From positions 88,751-152,750 of the forward strand of contig JAOPVP010000046.1 of assembly GCA_025966135.1 (NCBI GenBank): 64,000 nucleotides of DNA, read 5' to 3'. The notes beneath the pieces were generated by a model, which saw nothing but the letters and a program-made list of their open reading frames with translations, searched no databases and was not told the origin of the DNA. The position numbers and the translations under genes are program-made. Shown in pieces: positions 33,162 to 40,769 of this stretch (its first letter is position 1; the number at the start of each line of letters is the position of its first letter). Source of the stretch: Frankiales bacterium (lineage in GTDB: Bacteria; Actinomycetota; Actinomycetes; Mycobacteriales; SCTD01).

Positions 33162-34298
33162 ATGACCGAGGTCCGGACGATCGAGGCAGGCGCACCGCCG
33201 GAGCGCTTTGCGCGCGGCTGGCATTGCGTCGGCCTGGTGCGCGACCTGGCGGACGGCAAGCCGCACTCCGTCGAGGCGTTCGGCACCAAGCTCGTTGTCT
33301 GGCAGGGGGAAAGCGGGTCGCTCAACGTTCTCGACGCCTACTGCCGCCACATGGGTGGGGACCTCTCGCAGGGCACGGTCCAGGGCGAGAACGTCGCGTG
33401 CCCGTTCCACTCGTGGCGCTGGGGTGGGGACGGCAAGTGCCAGCAGATCCCTTACGCCCGTCGGGTGCCGCCGCGTGCCCGCACCCGCGGCTGGCCGACC
33501 CTGGTCCGGGATGGTCAGCTGTTCGTCTGGAACGACCCGGAGGGCAACCCTCCGCCCGAGGACGTGACGATCCCCGAAATCCCCGGCTACGCCGACGGGG
33601 AGTGGACCGAGTGGACCTGGAACAACGTCCTCGTCGAGGGCTCGCACTGTCGCGAGATCATCGACAACATGGTCGACATGGCCCACTTCTACTACATCCA
33701 CAAGGGGCTGCCGACGTACTTCAAGAACGTCTTCGAGGGCCACGTCTGCACGCAGTACTACGCCGGCACCTCGCAGGAGCACGCGGCCACCGGCGCGCTC
33801 ATCGAGATCGGGCAGTACGAGGGCCAGAGCACGAAGTCGGATGCGACGTACTGGGGTCCGTCGTACCTGGTGGACAAGCTCTGGGACACCTACGGCGACA
33901 TGACCATCGAGTCGGTCCTGATCACCTGTCACTACCCGATCACGAGCAACAGCTTCATGCTGCAGTACGGCATGGTCGTGAAGAAGATCGCGGGACTCGA
34001 TGACGAGACCAACGCCAAGATCGCCAAGAAGATGACCCGCCTCATCGGCGAGGGCTTCCTGGAGGACGTGAAGATCTGGCGGAACAAGACCCGCATCGAC
34101 AACCCACTGCTGTGCGAGGAGGACGGGCCGGTCTACCAGCTGCGCCGTTGGTACGAGCAGTTCTACGTCGATGTCGCTGACATCCAGCCCGAGATGGTGC
34201 AGCGGTTCGAGTTCGAGATCGACACCACGAAGGCCGTGGACTTCTGGCAGCAGGAGCTCGTGGAGCAGGCCGCTGCCAAGGTGGGCGCAGAGGCCTGA
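33162..34298 (+). CDS. kshA: 3-ketosteroid 9-alpha-hydroxylase, oxygenase
   Basis: This 378-residue Rieske oxygenase takes electrons from KshB. KshA hydroxylates C9 of 3-ketosteroids, and with KstD this opens ring B. The Rieske 2Fe-2S ligands are C61, H63, C80 and H83 (CRHMGG and CPFHSW). The mononuclear iron ligands are H175, H180 and D302 (VDMAHFYYIH and FLEDVKIW), with N169 in place. The length is close to known KshA (about 380). An AGGAGACAGCG ribosome site precedes the ATG. The assignment is strong. Confidence 0.93.
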   Translation: MTEVRTIEAGAPPERFARGWHCVGLVRDLADGKPHSVEAFGTKLVVWQGESGSLNVLDAYCRHMGGDLSQGTVQGENVACPFHSWRWGGDGKCQQIPYARRVPPRARTRGWPTLVRDGQLFVWNDPEGNPPPEDVTIPEIPGYADGEWTEWTWNNVLVEGSHCREIIDNMVDMAHFYYIHKGLPTYFKNVFEGHVCTQYYAGTSQEHAATGALIEIGQYEGQSTKSDATYWGPSYLVDKLWDTYGDMTIESVLITCHYPITSNSFMLQYGMVVKKIAGLDDETNAKIAKKMTRLIGEGFLEDVKIWRNKTRIDNPLLCEEDGPVYQLRRWYEQFYVDVADIQPEMVQRFEFEIDTTKAVDFWQQELVEQAAAKVGAEA

Positions 34299-34507
34299 TG
34301 CAGCCAGTCGACTGCGCCCGCTGCGGCACCCGAGTGCAGGTGTCGAAGAACAGCGCCGTGCAGACGAGCATCCAGTGGGAGTTCGACAGCTCGTCCTGTC
34401 CGCTGCGTGCCGAGCTGGCCCTGGGTGACACCTGCCCGGCGCTGTCGGACTCCATCCGCGACGCGGTCCTCGGCGGTCAGCTGGAAGTGGCCTCCAGTGA
34501 CCTCTGA
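34298..34507 (+). CDS. small CxxC protein between kshA and kshB
   Basis: This 69-residue protein starts in a TGATG overlap with kshA and its end overlaps kshB by 11 nt. It has a CARCGTRV motif (C6, C9) and later C34 and C46, both followed by proline (SSSCPL, DTCPAL). This layout suggests a small zinc- or iron-binding fold. I recall similar short proteins beside actinobacterial Rieske oxygenase genes, but no function. Tight coupling on both sides suggests a role with the KshAB system. Confidence 0.65.
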   Translation: MQPVDCARCGTRVQVSKNSAVQTSIQWEFDSSSCPLRAELALGDTCPALSDSIRDAVLGGQLEVASSDL

Positions 34508-35513
34508 GCGGTTGCGCCTCCGGGTAGCGGACGTGATCCGCGAGACAGGCGACGCGCACTCGATCGTCTTCGACATCCCGGCAGGCTTGACCTACCAGCC
34601 CGGCCAGTTCCTCACCCTCCGGTTGCCGCACGCCGACGGTCCGGTGGCACGCTGCTACTCGCTGTCGAGCGCCCCTGGAGTCGACGAGCAGCTCAAGGTG
34701 ACGGTCAAGCGGGTCAAGGACGGACGGGGTTCGAACTGGGTCTGCGACACCGTTCTCGTCGGGCACGAGATCGACGTGCTCGCGCCGTCCGGCACATTCA
34801 CTCCCAAGAGCCTCGACGCCGACCTGCTGCTGCTCGCCGGGGGCAGTGGCATCACGCCAGTGATGAGCATCATCAAGTCGGCGCTCGCGCGCGGGACCGG
34901 GCGGATGCTGCTCGTCTACGCCAACCGTGACGAGCAGTCGGTCATCTTCCACGCTGACCTGCGGGCCTTGGTCGCTGCACACCCCGACCGGCTGATCGTC
35001 CTCCACTGGCTCGAGACGGTGCAGGGCCTACCCTCGCTCAAGCCGCTCCAGGAGCTGGTCAGGCCGTGGGCGCACGCTGAGGCGTTCATCTGCGGTCCGG
35101 CTCCGTTCATGGACTGCGCGGCCGAGGCCCTCAAGAGCCTCGGCATCCTTCGCGACCGCATTCACGTCGAGCGCTTCACCTCCCTTGCCGGCGATCCCTG
35201 GACCGAGGTCGAGGTGGCTGCGCCGGTCGCGGGAGAGCGCACGGTCGACCTGGTCGTCGAGCTCGACGGGGACACCCACGAACTCGACTGGCCCGAGAGC
35301 AGCAAGCTGCTGGACCTGTTGCTCGGAAAGGGCCTTGATGCGCCGTACTCCTGCCGCGAGGGGGCTTGTAGCGCCTGCGGTGTCATCCTCGTCGAGGGTG
35401 AGGTCGTCATGGAGAACAACTCGGTGCTGGAGAAGGAGGACCTCGACGAGGGTTGGCGCCTCGCCTGCCAGTCACGTCCTGTCAGTGACGTGGTGAAGGT
35501 CCGTTACTCCTGA
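34497..35513 (+). CDS. kshB: 3-ketosteroid 9-alpha-hydroxylase, reductase
   Basis: This 338-residue class IA oxygenase reductase has an FAD domain (RCYSLSSAP near residue 52), an NAD domain (LLLLAGGSGITPVMSII near residue 110) and a C-terminal plant-type 2Fe-2S domain with ligands C286, C291, C294 and C324. It feeds electrons from NADH to KshA. The GTG at 34497 is the first start consistent with the reductase fold; earlier in-frame starts lie inside the small CxxC gene. The length is slightly below known KshB (about 350). Confidence 0.92.
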   Translation: MTSERLRLRVADVIRETGDAHSIVFDIPAGLTYQPGQFLTLRLPHADGPVARCYSLSSAPGVDEQLKVTVKRVKDGRGSNWVCDTVLVGHEIDVLAPSGTFTPKSLDADLLLLAGGSGITPVMSIIKSALARGTGRMLLVYANRDEQSVIFHADLRALVAAHPDRLIVLHWLETVQGLPSLKPLQELVRPWAHAEAFICGPAPFMDCAAEALKSLGILRDRIHVERFTSLAGDPWTEVEVAAPVAGERTVDLVVELDGDTHELDWPESSKLLDLLLGKGLDAPYSCREGACSACGVILVEGEVVMENNSVLEKEDLDEGWRLACQSRPVSDVVKVRYS

Positions 35514-35532
35514 ACTGCCGCACCTCGGCATC

Positions 35533-35547
35533 GCCCTCCGAGAGGGC
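35533..35547. terminator. hairpin between convergent kshB and Lsr2-like gene
   Basis: GCCCTC, loop CGA, GAGGGC form a perfect 6-bp stem in the 36-nt gap of two convergent genes. There is no T tract, so its strength as a terminator is uncertain. Confidence 0.4.
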
Positions 35548-35549
35548 TG

Positions 35550-36182
35550 CTAGAGCAGGCGCTCCGGGATGATCTCGGGCACGCGCGTCTGACGCGGCTG
35601 GATCGTCTGGTCGAGGAACGACCCGAGGCTCTTGTCGCTGACCGACGTACGCAGCTCGTCGAGCACGATCAGGCGCTTCGCCTGCTGGTCCCGCAGGTCG
35701 TTCAGCTCGATCACGAGGACGTCGATCCGTTCGGAGAGCACACTGACGGCGCGCACCTCGGCGTCGATCGAGCCGAGGTAGGAACGCAGAGCACCCGCCA
35801 GGTCGATCGTTCCGGGGGCCGGCGCAGTCACGTCGACGTTGGTCGTGGGAGCGGCGGCAGCGACCCGCGGTGCCGCAGGTGTGGCCCGGCGGGTAGGCGC
35901 AGCCTTCCGGGCGCGCGGGGGCTTGGGGGCCGCCTTGCGCGCTGGCGCCTTGCTTGCGGTGGCTTTCCGTGCGGTGGCCTTGCGAGCGGTGGACGTGCGG
36001 GCCGTGCTCTTGCGGGCGGTGGGCTTGCGGGTAGGACTGGCCACGACGGAGCCTCTCTTGCTCGGAGTGTGGGCGGCGGCGTATGCCTCGGTGACGCTGG
36101 AGGGCAGGCTGCCGCGGTCGTTCACGGTCATGCCCTGGGCCCGAGCCCAGGAACGCATCTGCGCTTGTGGTGCGGTCTTCAT
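35550..36182 (-). CDS. Lsr2 DNA-binding-domain protein with Ala/Lys/Arg-rich linker
   Basis: This is a 210-residue protein. Residues 9-39 (MRSWARAQGMTVNDRG and SSVTEAYAAAH) match the C-terminal DNA-binding domain of Lsr2, placed here at the N-terminus. Next comes a low-complexity TARKSTARTSTARKATARK-type linker to about residue 100, reminiscent of histone-like tails. The last 80 residues form a predicted helical region (DAEVRAVSVLSERIDVLV, then LNDLRDQQAKRLIVLDEL) that may be a coiled coil. It is probably a nucleoid-associated protein. The ATG at 36182 has GGGGAAA upstream. Confidence 0.65.
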   Translation of the reverse strand: MKTAPQAQMRSWARAQGMTVNDRGSLPSSVTEAYAAAHTPSKRGSVVASPTRKPTARKSTARTSTARKATARKATASKAPARKAAPKPPRARKAAPTRRATPAAPRVAAAAPTTNVDVTAPAPGTIDLAGALRSYLGSIDAEVRAVSVLSERIDVLVIELNDLRDQQAKRLIVLDELRTSVSDKSLGSFLDQTIQPRQTRVPEIIPERLL

Positions 36183-36246
36183 CGGTTTCCCCAATGTGCG
36201 GCGCGTGAGCGTCGGAGTCTGTTCGTGCGATGCCGAGGATCATGCC

Positions 36247-36301
36247 CCCTATAGGGATCGCACGCATCTGCGCGGCCTTGAGTCAATCGGCACAGTCAAT
36301 C
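36247..36301 (-). promoter_or_regulatory. promoter region of the Lsr2-like gene with repeats
   Basis: On the minus strand a TTGACT and a TGCGAT are separated by 18 nt. GATTGACT occurs twice, 13 nt apart (36281-36288 and 36294-36301 as AGTCAATC on the plus strand). A perfect CCCTATAGGG palindrome at 36247-36256 lies near the expected transcription start. Confidence 0.4.
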
Positions 36302-36309
36302 TGCGCCGC

Positions 36310-37740
36310 CTACCGAGCGGGGCGGGTCGTGAGCTGGACAGCCGTGATGCCCCGCTTGGTCGGCAGCAGGAGCGCATTGCCGCTGACGGCTGGCTTCGCG
36401 AACCGCGTGGCGCCACCGACCTGAAGGCGAGCCTTCTGACGGCCCGTAGAGGCGTCGAGCCCACACAGACTGCCGTCCTGCTGCACCACCCAGACGGTGC
36501 TCCCGACGACCAACGGTGAGCCGACGACGCTCGAAACCCAGCCTCGCGACAGGTGGTTGCCCTGTACCCGCACCTGCAGCAACCCGCCATCGCAAGGCAG
36601 GTACGCCGCGACCCCTGCTCGAGAGGCAGCGACGGCCCCACTTCCGTACCCCGAGCATCCCGACAGCGAGGCGATCTGACCTCCCACCGCACCGAGGTGA
36701 CCGACGTCGACCAGGAAGACGTTGCCGCCCTTGCCGGCCGCCAGCGCGCGGGCGGCCCCCGGGAGCAACAAGGGCCCCATCGAGCCCAGGTCGGCGTCGA
36801 GGGAGTTCTCCCGCGCCCATTGGCGGGGCGCGAAGCCGTCGAGCAGCCTCAAGGTGGGGGACAGCCGCAGGACTGAGTCGCTGTGGTCCCACGCGCCGCC
36901 CGTGGACGCGCCATTTCCCGTTGTCAGCAGGAGGTCGCCGCCAGGGAGCAGGGCGGGTCCCGACGCCGCCCAAATCCCGCCCTCGCGTCGGGTCGGGACC
37001 GTGAACGACCGCAGTGCCCCAGCACCCTTGGTCGGGACGCCGACGACGCGGCCCTGGTATTGGCCGCAGTCGCCGTAGTTCCCGCCGTACGAGATGTAGA
37101 CCGTCGCACCGGACAGCAAGAGGGCTCCGCGCTGGAGGTGGGTCGCCGGCTGCATGCCCGGCACGTCGACGCCGCGGCTGAGCCGGATCCGTCCAGTGCG
37201 GGCGTCGACGCCGTACAAGACGTGGCGGACGCCGGGCTGGGTGGCGACGGCGAAGACCAGGCCGGTCGCACGGTCGTACACCGGTGTGCCGGTGATACCC
37301 AGCGGGTCGATGTTGCCGCAGGGGAGGGCGGACCCGTTGACGGGGTCGGAGAGGTGCCGGCGCCACAGCACGCGACCGGTCTGGCCGGACAGCGCGTACA
37401 GCGAGCCGTTCTCCGTGGCCGCGATGACGGTCCCCCGCACTACGAGGGGGCTGGCGTAGACCCGGCCGTCGAGGGCGGCCTGCCATGCGACGTTGGGTCG
37501 GTTCGGGTTGGGCCCTGCCGGGACGTTGCTGCTCCGGCCGGCGGTCCCGCCGTACGTCGTCCAGTCGGCGCCGAGGTCGAGTTGGTGCGGCCCGGCGGAG
37601 TTGCCGGCGGCAGGGACCGTAGCCGTCGGGCTCACGCTCGGCGACGGGTCGGCTGTCGTCGTGCCGGAGCTGCACCCGACCAGGACGCAGGCAACGGCTG
37701 CAGCCCTCAGCAGCCCCGTGCGAAGCGGCGGACCGGCCAC
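36310..37740 (-). CDS. PQQ-type beta-propeller lipoprotein
   Basis: This 476-residue exported protein has a hydrophobic stretch LLRAAAVACVLVGC ending in the lipobox LVGC with C23 as the lipidation site, followed by a Ser/Thr/Pro-rich linker. The body has propeller repeats such as GSLYALSGQTGRVLWRR, LYGVDARTGRIRL and GSLCGLDASTGRQKARL, as in PQQ-like (BamB-like) domains, here most likely without a cofactor. The GTG at 37740 puts the signal peptide at the N-terminus. The function on the cell surface is unknown. Confidence 0.8.
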   Translation of the reverse strand: MAGPPLRTGLLRAAAVACVLVGCSSGTTTADPSPSVSPTATVPAAGNSAGPHQLDLGADWTTYGGTAGRSSNVPAGPNPNRPNVAWQAALDGRVYASPLVVRGTVIAATENGSLYALSGQTGRVLWRRHLSDPVNGSALPCGNIDPLGITGTPVYDRATGLVFAVATQPGVRHVLYGVDARTGRIRLSRGVDVPGMQPATHLQRGALLLSGATVYISYGGNYGDCGQYQGRVVGVPTKGAGALRSFTVPTRREGGIWAASGPALLPGGDLLLTTGNGASTGGAWDHSDSVLRLSPTLRLLDGFAPRQWARENSLDADLGSMGPLLLPGAARALAAGKGGNVFLVDVGHLGAVGGQIASLSGCSGYGSGAVAASRAGVAAYLPCDGGLLQVRVQGNHLSRGWVSSVVGSPLVVGSTVWVVQQDGSLCGLDASTGRQKARLQVGGATRFAKPAVSGNALLLPTKRGITAVQLTTRPAR

Positions 37741-37816
37741 AGCCCCATCATGGCGGTTGGGAGGCAGGAAGTCGTCATGAGACGCTCGTATCCCCCCATC
37801 CGGCAGAGGTGAACCT

Positions 37817-38398
37817 GTGAGGCTGTTGCTGGTAGGCGCTCCCGGCGCCGGGAAGGGGACCCAAGCACGTCTCATCGCGCAGCACTTCGGGGTCGTTCAC
37901 CTGTCCAGCGGTGAGCTGCTCCGCGATCACGTCGCGAAGGGCACCCCGATCGGGCGCGCCGCGCAGGCGTACATGGCCCGCGGCGAGCTCGTTCCCGACG
38001 CGGTCGTCCTCGACATGCTGCGCGGGCCCTTGGTCGCCGCGGCGGCGGCCGGTGGCTACGTGCTCGACGGCTTTCCCCGCACCGTCGAGCAGGCCGAGGC
38101 GGCGTACGACGTCGCGAAGGACCTGGGCGTGTCCGTCCAGCTGGCCGTCTACCTCAAGGTCGCGCGCGAGGCGCTCATCGCGCGGATCGTCGCCCGCGGC
38201 GAGTCCAGCGGGCGCGTCGACGACACCTTGGACGTCGTCGAGCGCCGGCTCGACGTCTACGACAAGCAGACCAGGCCGCTGCTCGACTACTACCGCGAGC
38301 GAGAGCGGCTCATCACCGTCAACGGTGACCGTCCCGTCGAGGAGGTCACCCGGTCGGTGCTCGTGCAGCTCCAGCGTGCCCGCAAGCTCCTGGACTAG
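37817..38398 (+). CDS. adk: adenylate kinase
   Basis: This 193-residue kinase of the adenylate kinase family has the P-loop GAPGAGKGT at residues 7-15, LSSGELLRDHV and YVLDGFPRTVEQAEA. It has a short LID without a zinc site (RGESSGRVDDT), typical of actinobacterial Adk. It stands alone next to a lipoprotein gene and not in the usual secY-adk-map setting, so it may be a second copy. The GTG start follows AGAGGTG. Its stop shares a CTAG with the stop of the convergent methyltransferase gene. Confidence 0.85.
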   Translation: MRLLLVGAPGAGKGTQARLIAQHFGVVHLSSGELLRDHVAKGTPIGRAAQAYMARGELVPDAVVLDMLRGPLVAAAAAGGYVLDGFPRTVEQAEAAYDVAKDLGVSVQLAVYLKVAREALIARIVARGESSGRVDDTLDVVERRLDVYDKQTRPLLDYYRERERLITVNGDRPVEEVTRSVLVQLQRARKLLD

Positions 38399-39186
38399 GG
38401 CCGGCAGAGCACCTCGCCGTGAAGGACGGTCAACCAGCCGTCTTTCGAGTCTGCCCAGCTCCGCCACCCGTCGGCGATGCGATGCAGGTCCTCCCGCGAC
38501 GCCAGGCCCTCGGCCTGCAACTGGCTCGCCAGCGCCGACTGCACGATGCGGTCGGCCCACATCCCGCCCCACCACTCCCGGTCCTCGGGGGTGGCGAAGC
38601 ACCAGGTGCTCGCGCCCGGCCGGACGTCCGTGAAGCCTGCCGCGCGAGCCCAGGACAGCAGCCGTCGGCCGGCCTGCGGCTCACCGCCGTTGGCGGTGGC
38701 GGCCTGCTGGTAGAGGCTCATCCAGGCGTCGAGCTCGGGTACCTGCGGGAACCAGGTGAAGCCGGCGTAGTCGCTGTCGCGCGCGGCCACCAGACCGCCG
38801 GGCCGGCAGACGCGTCGCATCTCGCGCAGCGCCGTCACCGGGTCGGCGACATGCTGAAGCACCTGATGGGCGTGCACCACGTCGAAGCTGTCGTCCGGCA
38901 GGTCGAGGGCGTGCACGTCGGCGACCACGAACTCGACGTTGGTGAGGCCTCGCGACGCGATCTCGGCGCGGGCGAGGCCGAGGGCTGCCTCGCTCACCTC
39001 GACCGCGGTGACGCGCCCAACTCGGGCCGCGAGGTCGGCCGTGATGGTGCCAGGGCCGCAGCCGACATCAAGGACCGACATGCCCTCGACGAGATGCGGC
39101 ACCAGGTAGGCCGCCGAGTTCTCGATGGTGCGCCAGCGATGGGAGCGGAGCACCGACTCGTGGTGTCCGTGGGTGTAGGTCGTCAT
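38395..39186 (-). CDS. SAM-dependent methyltransferase (UbiE/COQ5 type)
   Basis: This 263-residue class I methyltransferase has motif I VLDVGCGPGTITADLAARVG near residue 40 (20 residues shown), then FDVVHAHQVLQHVADP and MRRVCRPGGLVAARD. The N-terminus TYTHGHHESVLRSHRWRT resembles actinobacterial methyltransferases of unknown substrate. The ATG at 39186 has TAGCAT 6 nt upstream, suggesting a leaderless mRNA. Confidence 0.8.
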   Translation of the reverse strand: MTTYTHGHHESVLRSHRWRTIENSAAYLVPHLVEGMSVLDVGCGPGTITADLAARVGRVTAVEVSEAALGLARAEIASRGLTNVEFVVADVHALDLPDDSFDVVHAHQVLQHVADPVTALREMRRVCRPGGLVAARDSDYAGFTWFPQVPELDAWMSLYQQAATANGGEPQAGRRLLSWARAAGFTDVRPGASTWCFATPEDREWWGGMWADRIVQSALASQLQAEGLASREDLHRIADGWRSWADSKDGWLTVLHGEVLCRP

Positions 39187-39192
39187 GCCACG

Positions 39193-39198
39193 ATGCTA
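39193..39198 (-). promoter_or_regulatory. -10 box of the methyltransferase gene, leaderless type
   Basis: TAGCAT on the minus strand lies 6 nt before the ATG at 39186. The 176-nt divergent gap to the next gene also holds an imperfect inverted repeat at 39213-39227 (TATC, GGTACC centre, GATA). Confidence 0.45.
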
Positions 39199-39362
39199 GC
39201 GATGTGTCTCAGTATCCGGTACCGATATCTCAACATGTGAAACGACCCCGAGCCTTGGCGCGCTTGGGCGGCGTTCGTGACGGGGCAGAGGTCCTCGTCA
39301 CGACCGCAGGCGAGGGTGTGGCTGGTCAGAAACCGCTTCGACGTGCCTGCGAAAGTGGAGGC

Positions 39363-40325
39363 ATGCGCCCTGCCCCGTGGAAGGTCTGGACCGCGCTGGG
39401 GCTGGTGTACATCGTGTGGGGGTCGACCTACCTCGCGATCCGCTACGTCGTCGCCGGCCTGCCACCCATGCTCGCCGCCTCCAGCCGGTTCCTCTTGGCA
39501 TCCGCGCTGACCGCGGCCTTCGTCCTCGTCAGGCGCGGTCGTGAGCCCTTCGGTGCGTCACGTCGTGCCTGGCTGGGCGGCGCGGGCATCGGCGCGCTCC
39601 TGCTGCTGGGCGGCAACGGTGGGGTCACCCTCGCTGAGGACCGCGGCCTGCCGTCCGGGCTGACGGCACTGCTCATCGCCGGCGTCCCTCTGTACGTCGT
39701 CGTCCTGCGCGCGCTGTTCCGCGACCGTCCGAGCCGCCGCACCCTGGTCGGCGTGGGGATCGGCTTCGTCGGCCTCGGCGTGCTGCTGCTACCGGGCACG
39801 CGCCCGTCGGGCGTGTCCCTGGCATCGGCGGTGCTGGTGCTCGGTTCGAGTGCGCTGTGGGCGATCGGCTCGATCCTCGCCACCCGCATCGAGCTGCCGA
39901 AGGACCCACTCGTCATCACCGTGGCCGAGATGCTCGGTGGCGCCATCGGGCTCGCGATCGCCGGCGGGGTGCGCGGTGAGCACATCCCGACCTCGGGAGT
40001 GCACGCCTCCGCATTGGTGGCGCTGGCCTACCTCGTCGTGTTCGGGTCGGTGGTGGCGTTCACGGCTTACTCATGGCTGCTGGGCAACGTCCCCATCAGC
40101 ACCGTGGCGACCTACGCCTACGTCAACCCGGTTGTCGCGGTCGTGCTCGGGTCGCTCGTCGCGGGGGAGACCATCAAGGCCACCAGCGTCGTCGGTGGGC
40201 TCATCACCGTGATCGCTGTCGCGGTGGTCGTGTCCGAGCAGCCCCAACCGGTCGAGCCTCCCGAACCGGTGGTCGTTCAGGAACCAGAAGACCGGCAAGG
40301 CCGCGTGCGCAGCTCACGGAGGTAG
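39363..40325 (+). CDS. EamA-family transporter (drug/metabolite transporter)
   Basis: This 320-residue membrane protein has ten predicted helices in two EamA repeats, starting with WTALGLVYIVWGSTYLAI right at the N-terminus and later AVLVLGSSALWAIGSILA. It has a charged cytoplasmic tail rich in proline and glutamate. It resembles the YedA/RhaT-type exporters. The 3' end overlaps the convergent gene by 49 nt. The ATG at 39363 is set by the first helix; the ribosome site is weak. Confidence 0.8.
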   Translation: MRPAPWKVWTALGLVYIVWGSTYLAIRYVVAGLPPMLAASSRFLLASALTAAFVLVRRGREPFGASRRAWLGGAGIGALLLLGGNGGVTLAEDRGLPSGLTALLIAGVPLYVVVLRALFRDRPSRRTLVGVGIGFVGLGVLLLPGTRPSGVSLASAVLVLGSSALWAIGSILATRIELPKDPLVITVAEMLGGAIGLAIAGGVRGEHIPTSGVHASALVALAYLVVFGSVVAFTAYSWLLGNVPISTVATYAYVNPVVAVVLGSLVAGETIKATSVVGGLITVIAVAVVVSEQPQPVEPPEPVVVQEPEDRQGRVRSSRR

Positions 40326-40729
40326 TCCTCGGGTGCGCCGGCCTTCTCGGCGGCCTCGGCCAGCACGCCGAGGTAGCGCGCAGAAGGCAGGCCACCCTCG
40401 AAGCCGTCCAGGACGTAGACCCAGCCGAGCTTGTCGCCGTCGAGGGTGGCGACCCGGACGCGCACCTTGCGATAGAGACCGTTGTCCGCGCCCTCCCAGG
40501 AGTCGAGCAGGCGCTCGTCCTCCTTCGTGACGTCGTACAAGCTGACGTAGACGTGCTCGCCCGGGGCCTCGACGATCGTCGCGAGCGAGCCCTCCCATCC
40601 GAGGTCCTCACCGCCGAACGTCAGCCGCCAACCCTCGACCCAGCCGGTGCCGGCCACAGGAGAGTGCGGACAGCGTTCGTGCATCTGCGCCGGGTCCAGG
40701 TTGCTGCCGTACGCGGCGTAGAGCGCCAT
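40277..40729 (-). CDS. gamma-glutamylcyclotransferase-like (AIG2 fold) protein
   Basis: This 150-residue protein begins ALYAAYGSNLDPAQM, the substrate-binding YGSNL motif of gamma-glutamylcyclotransferase-like proteins, and later has VYVSLYDVTKEDERLLDSWE. The catalytic Glu region is plausible but not certain. The ATG at 40729 has TAGGCT 7 nt upstream. It is divergent from lpdA across 40 nt. Confidence 0.8.
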   Translation of the reverse strand: MALYAAYGSNLDPAQMHERCPHSPVAGTGWVEGWRLTFGGEDLGWEGSLATIVEAPGEHVYVSLYDVTKEDERLLDSWEGADNGLYRKVRVRVATLDGDKLGWVYVLDGFEGGLPSARYLGVLAEAAEKAGAPEDYLRELRTRPCRSSGS

Positions 40730-40736
40730 GCTGCGC

Positions 40737-40742
40737 AGCCTA
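40737..40742 (-). promoter_or_regulatory. -10 box of the cyclotransferase-like gene, leaderless type
   Basis: TAGGCT on the minus strand lies 7 nt before the ATG at 40729. Confidence 0.45.
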
Positions 40743-40769
40743 TCTGCGAGGGCCTGGGAGACTGGGCGA

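Noticed and set aside
35941..36020. Repeats in the Lsr2-like gene as a CRISPR or tandem repeat element
   Set aside because: The repeats are short, inexact, in frame and encode the TARK linker. There are no spacers.
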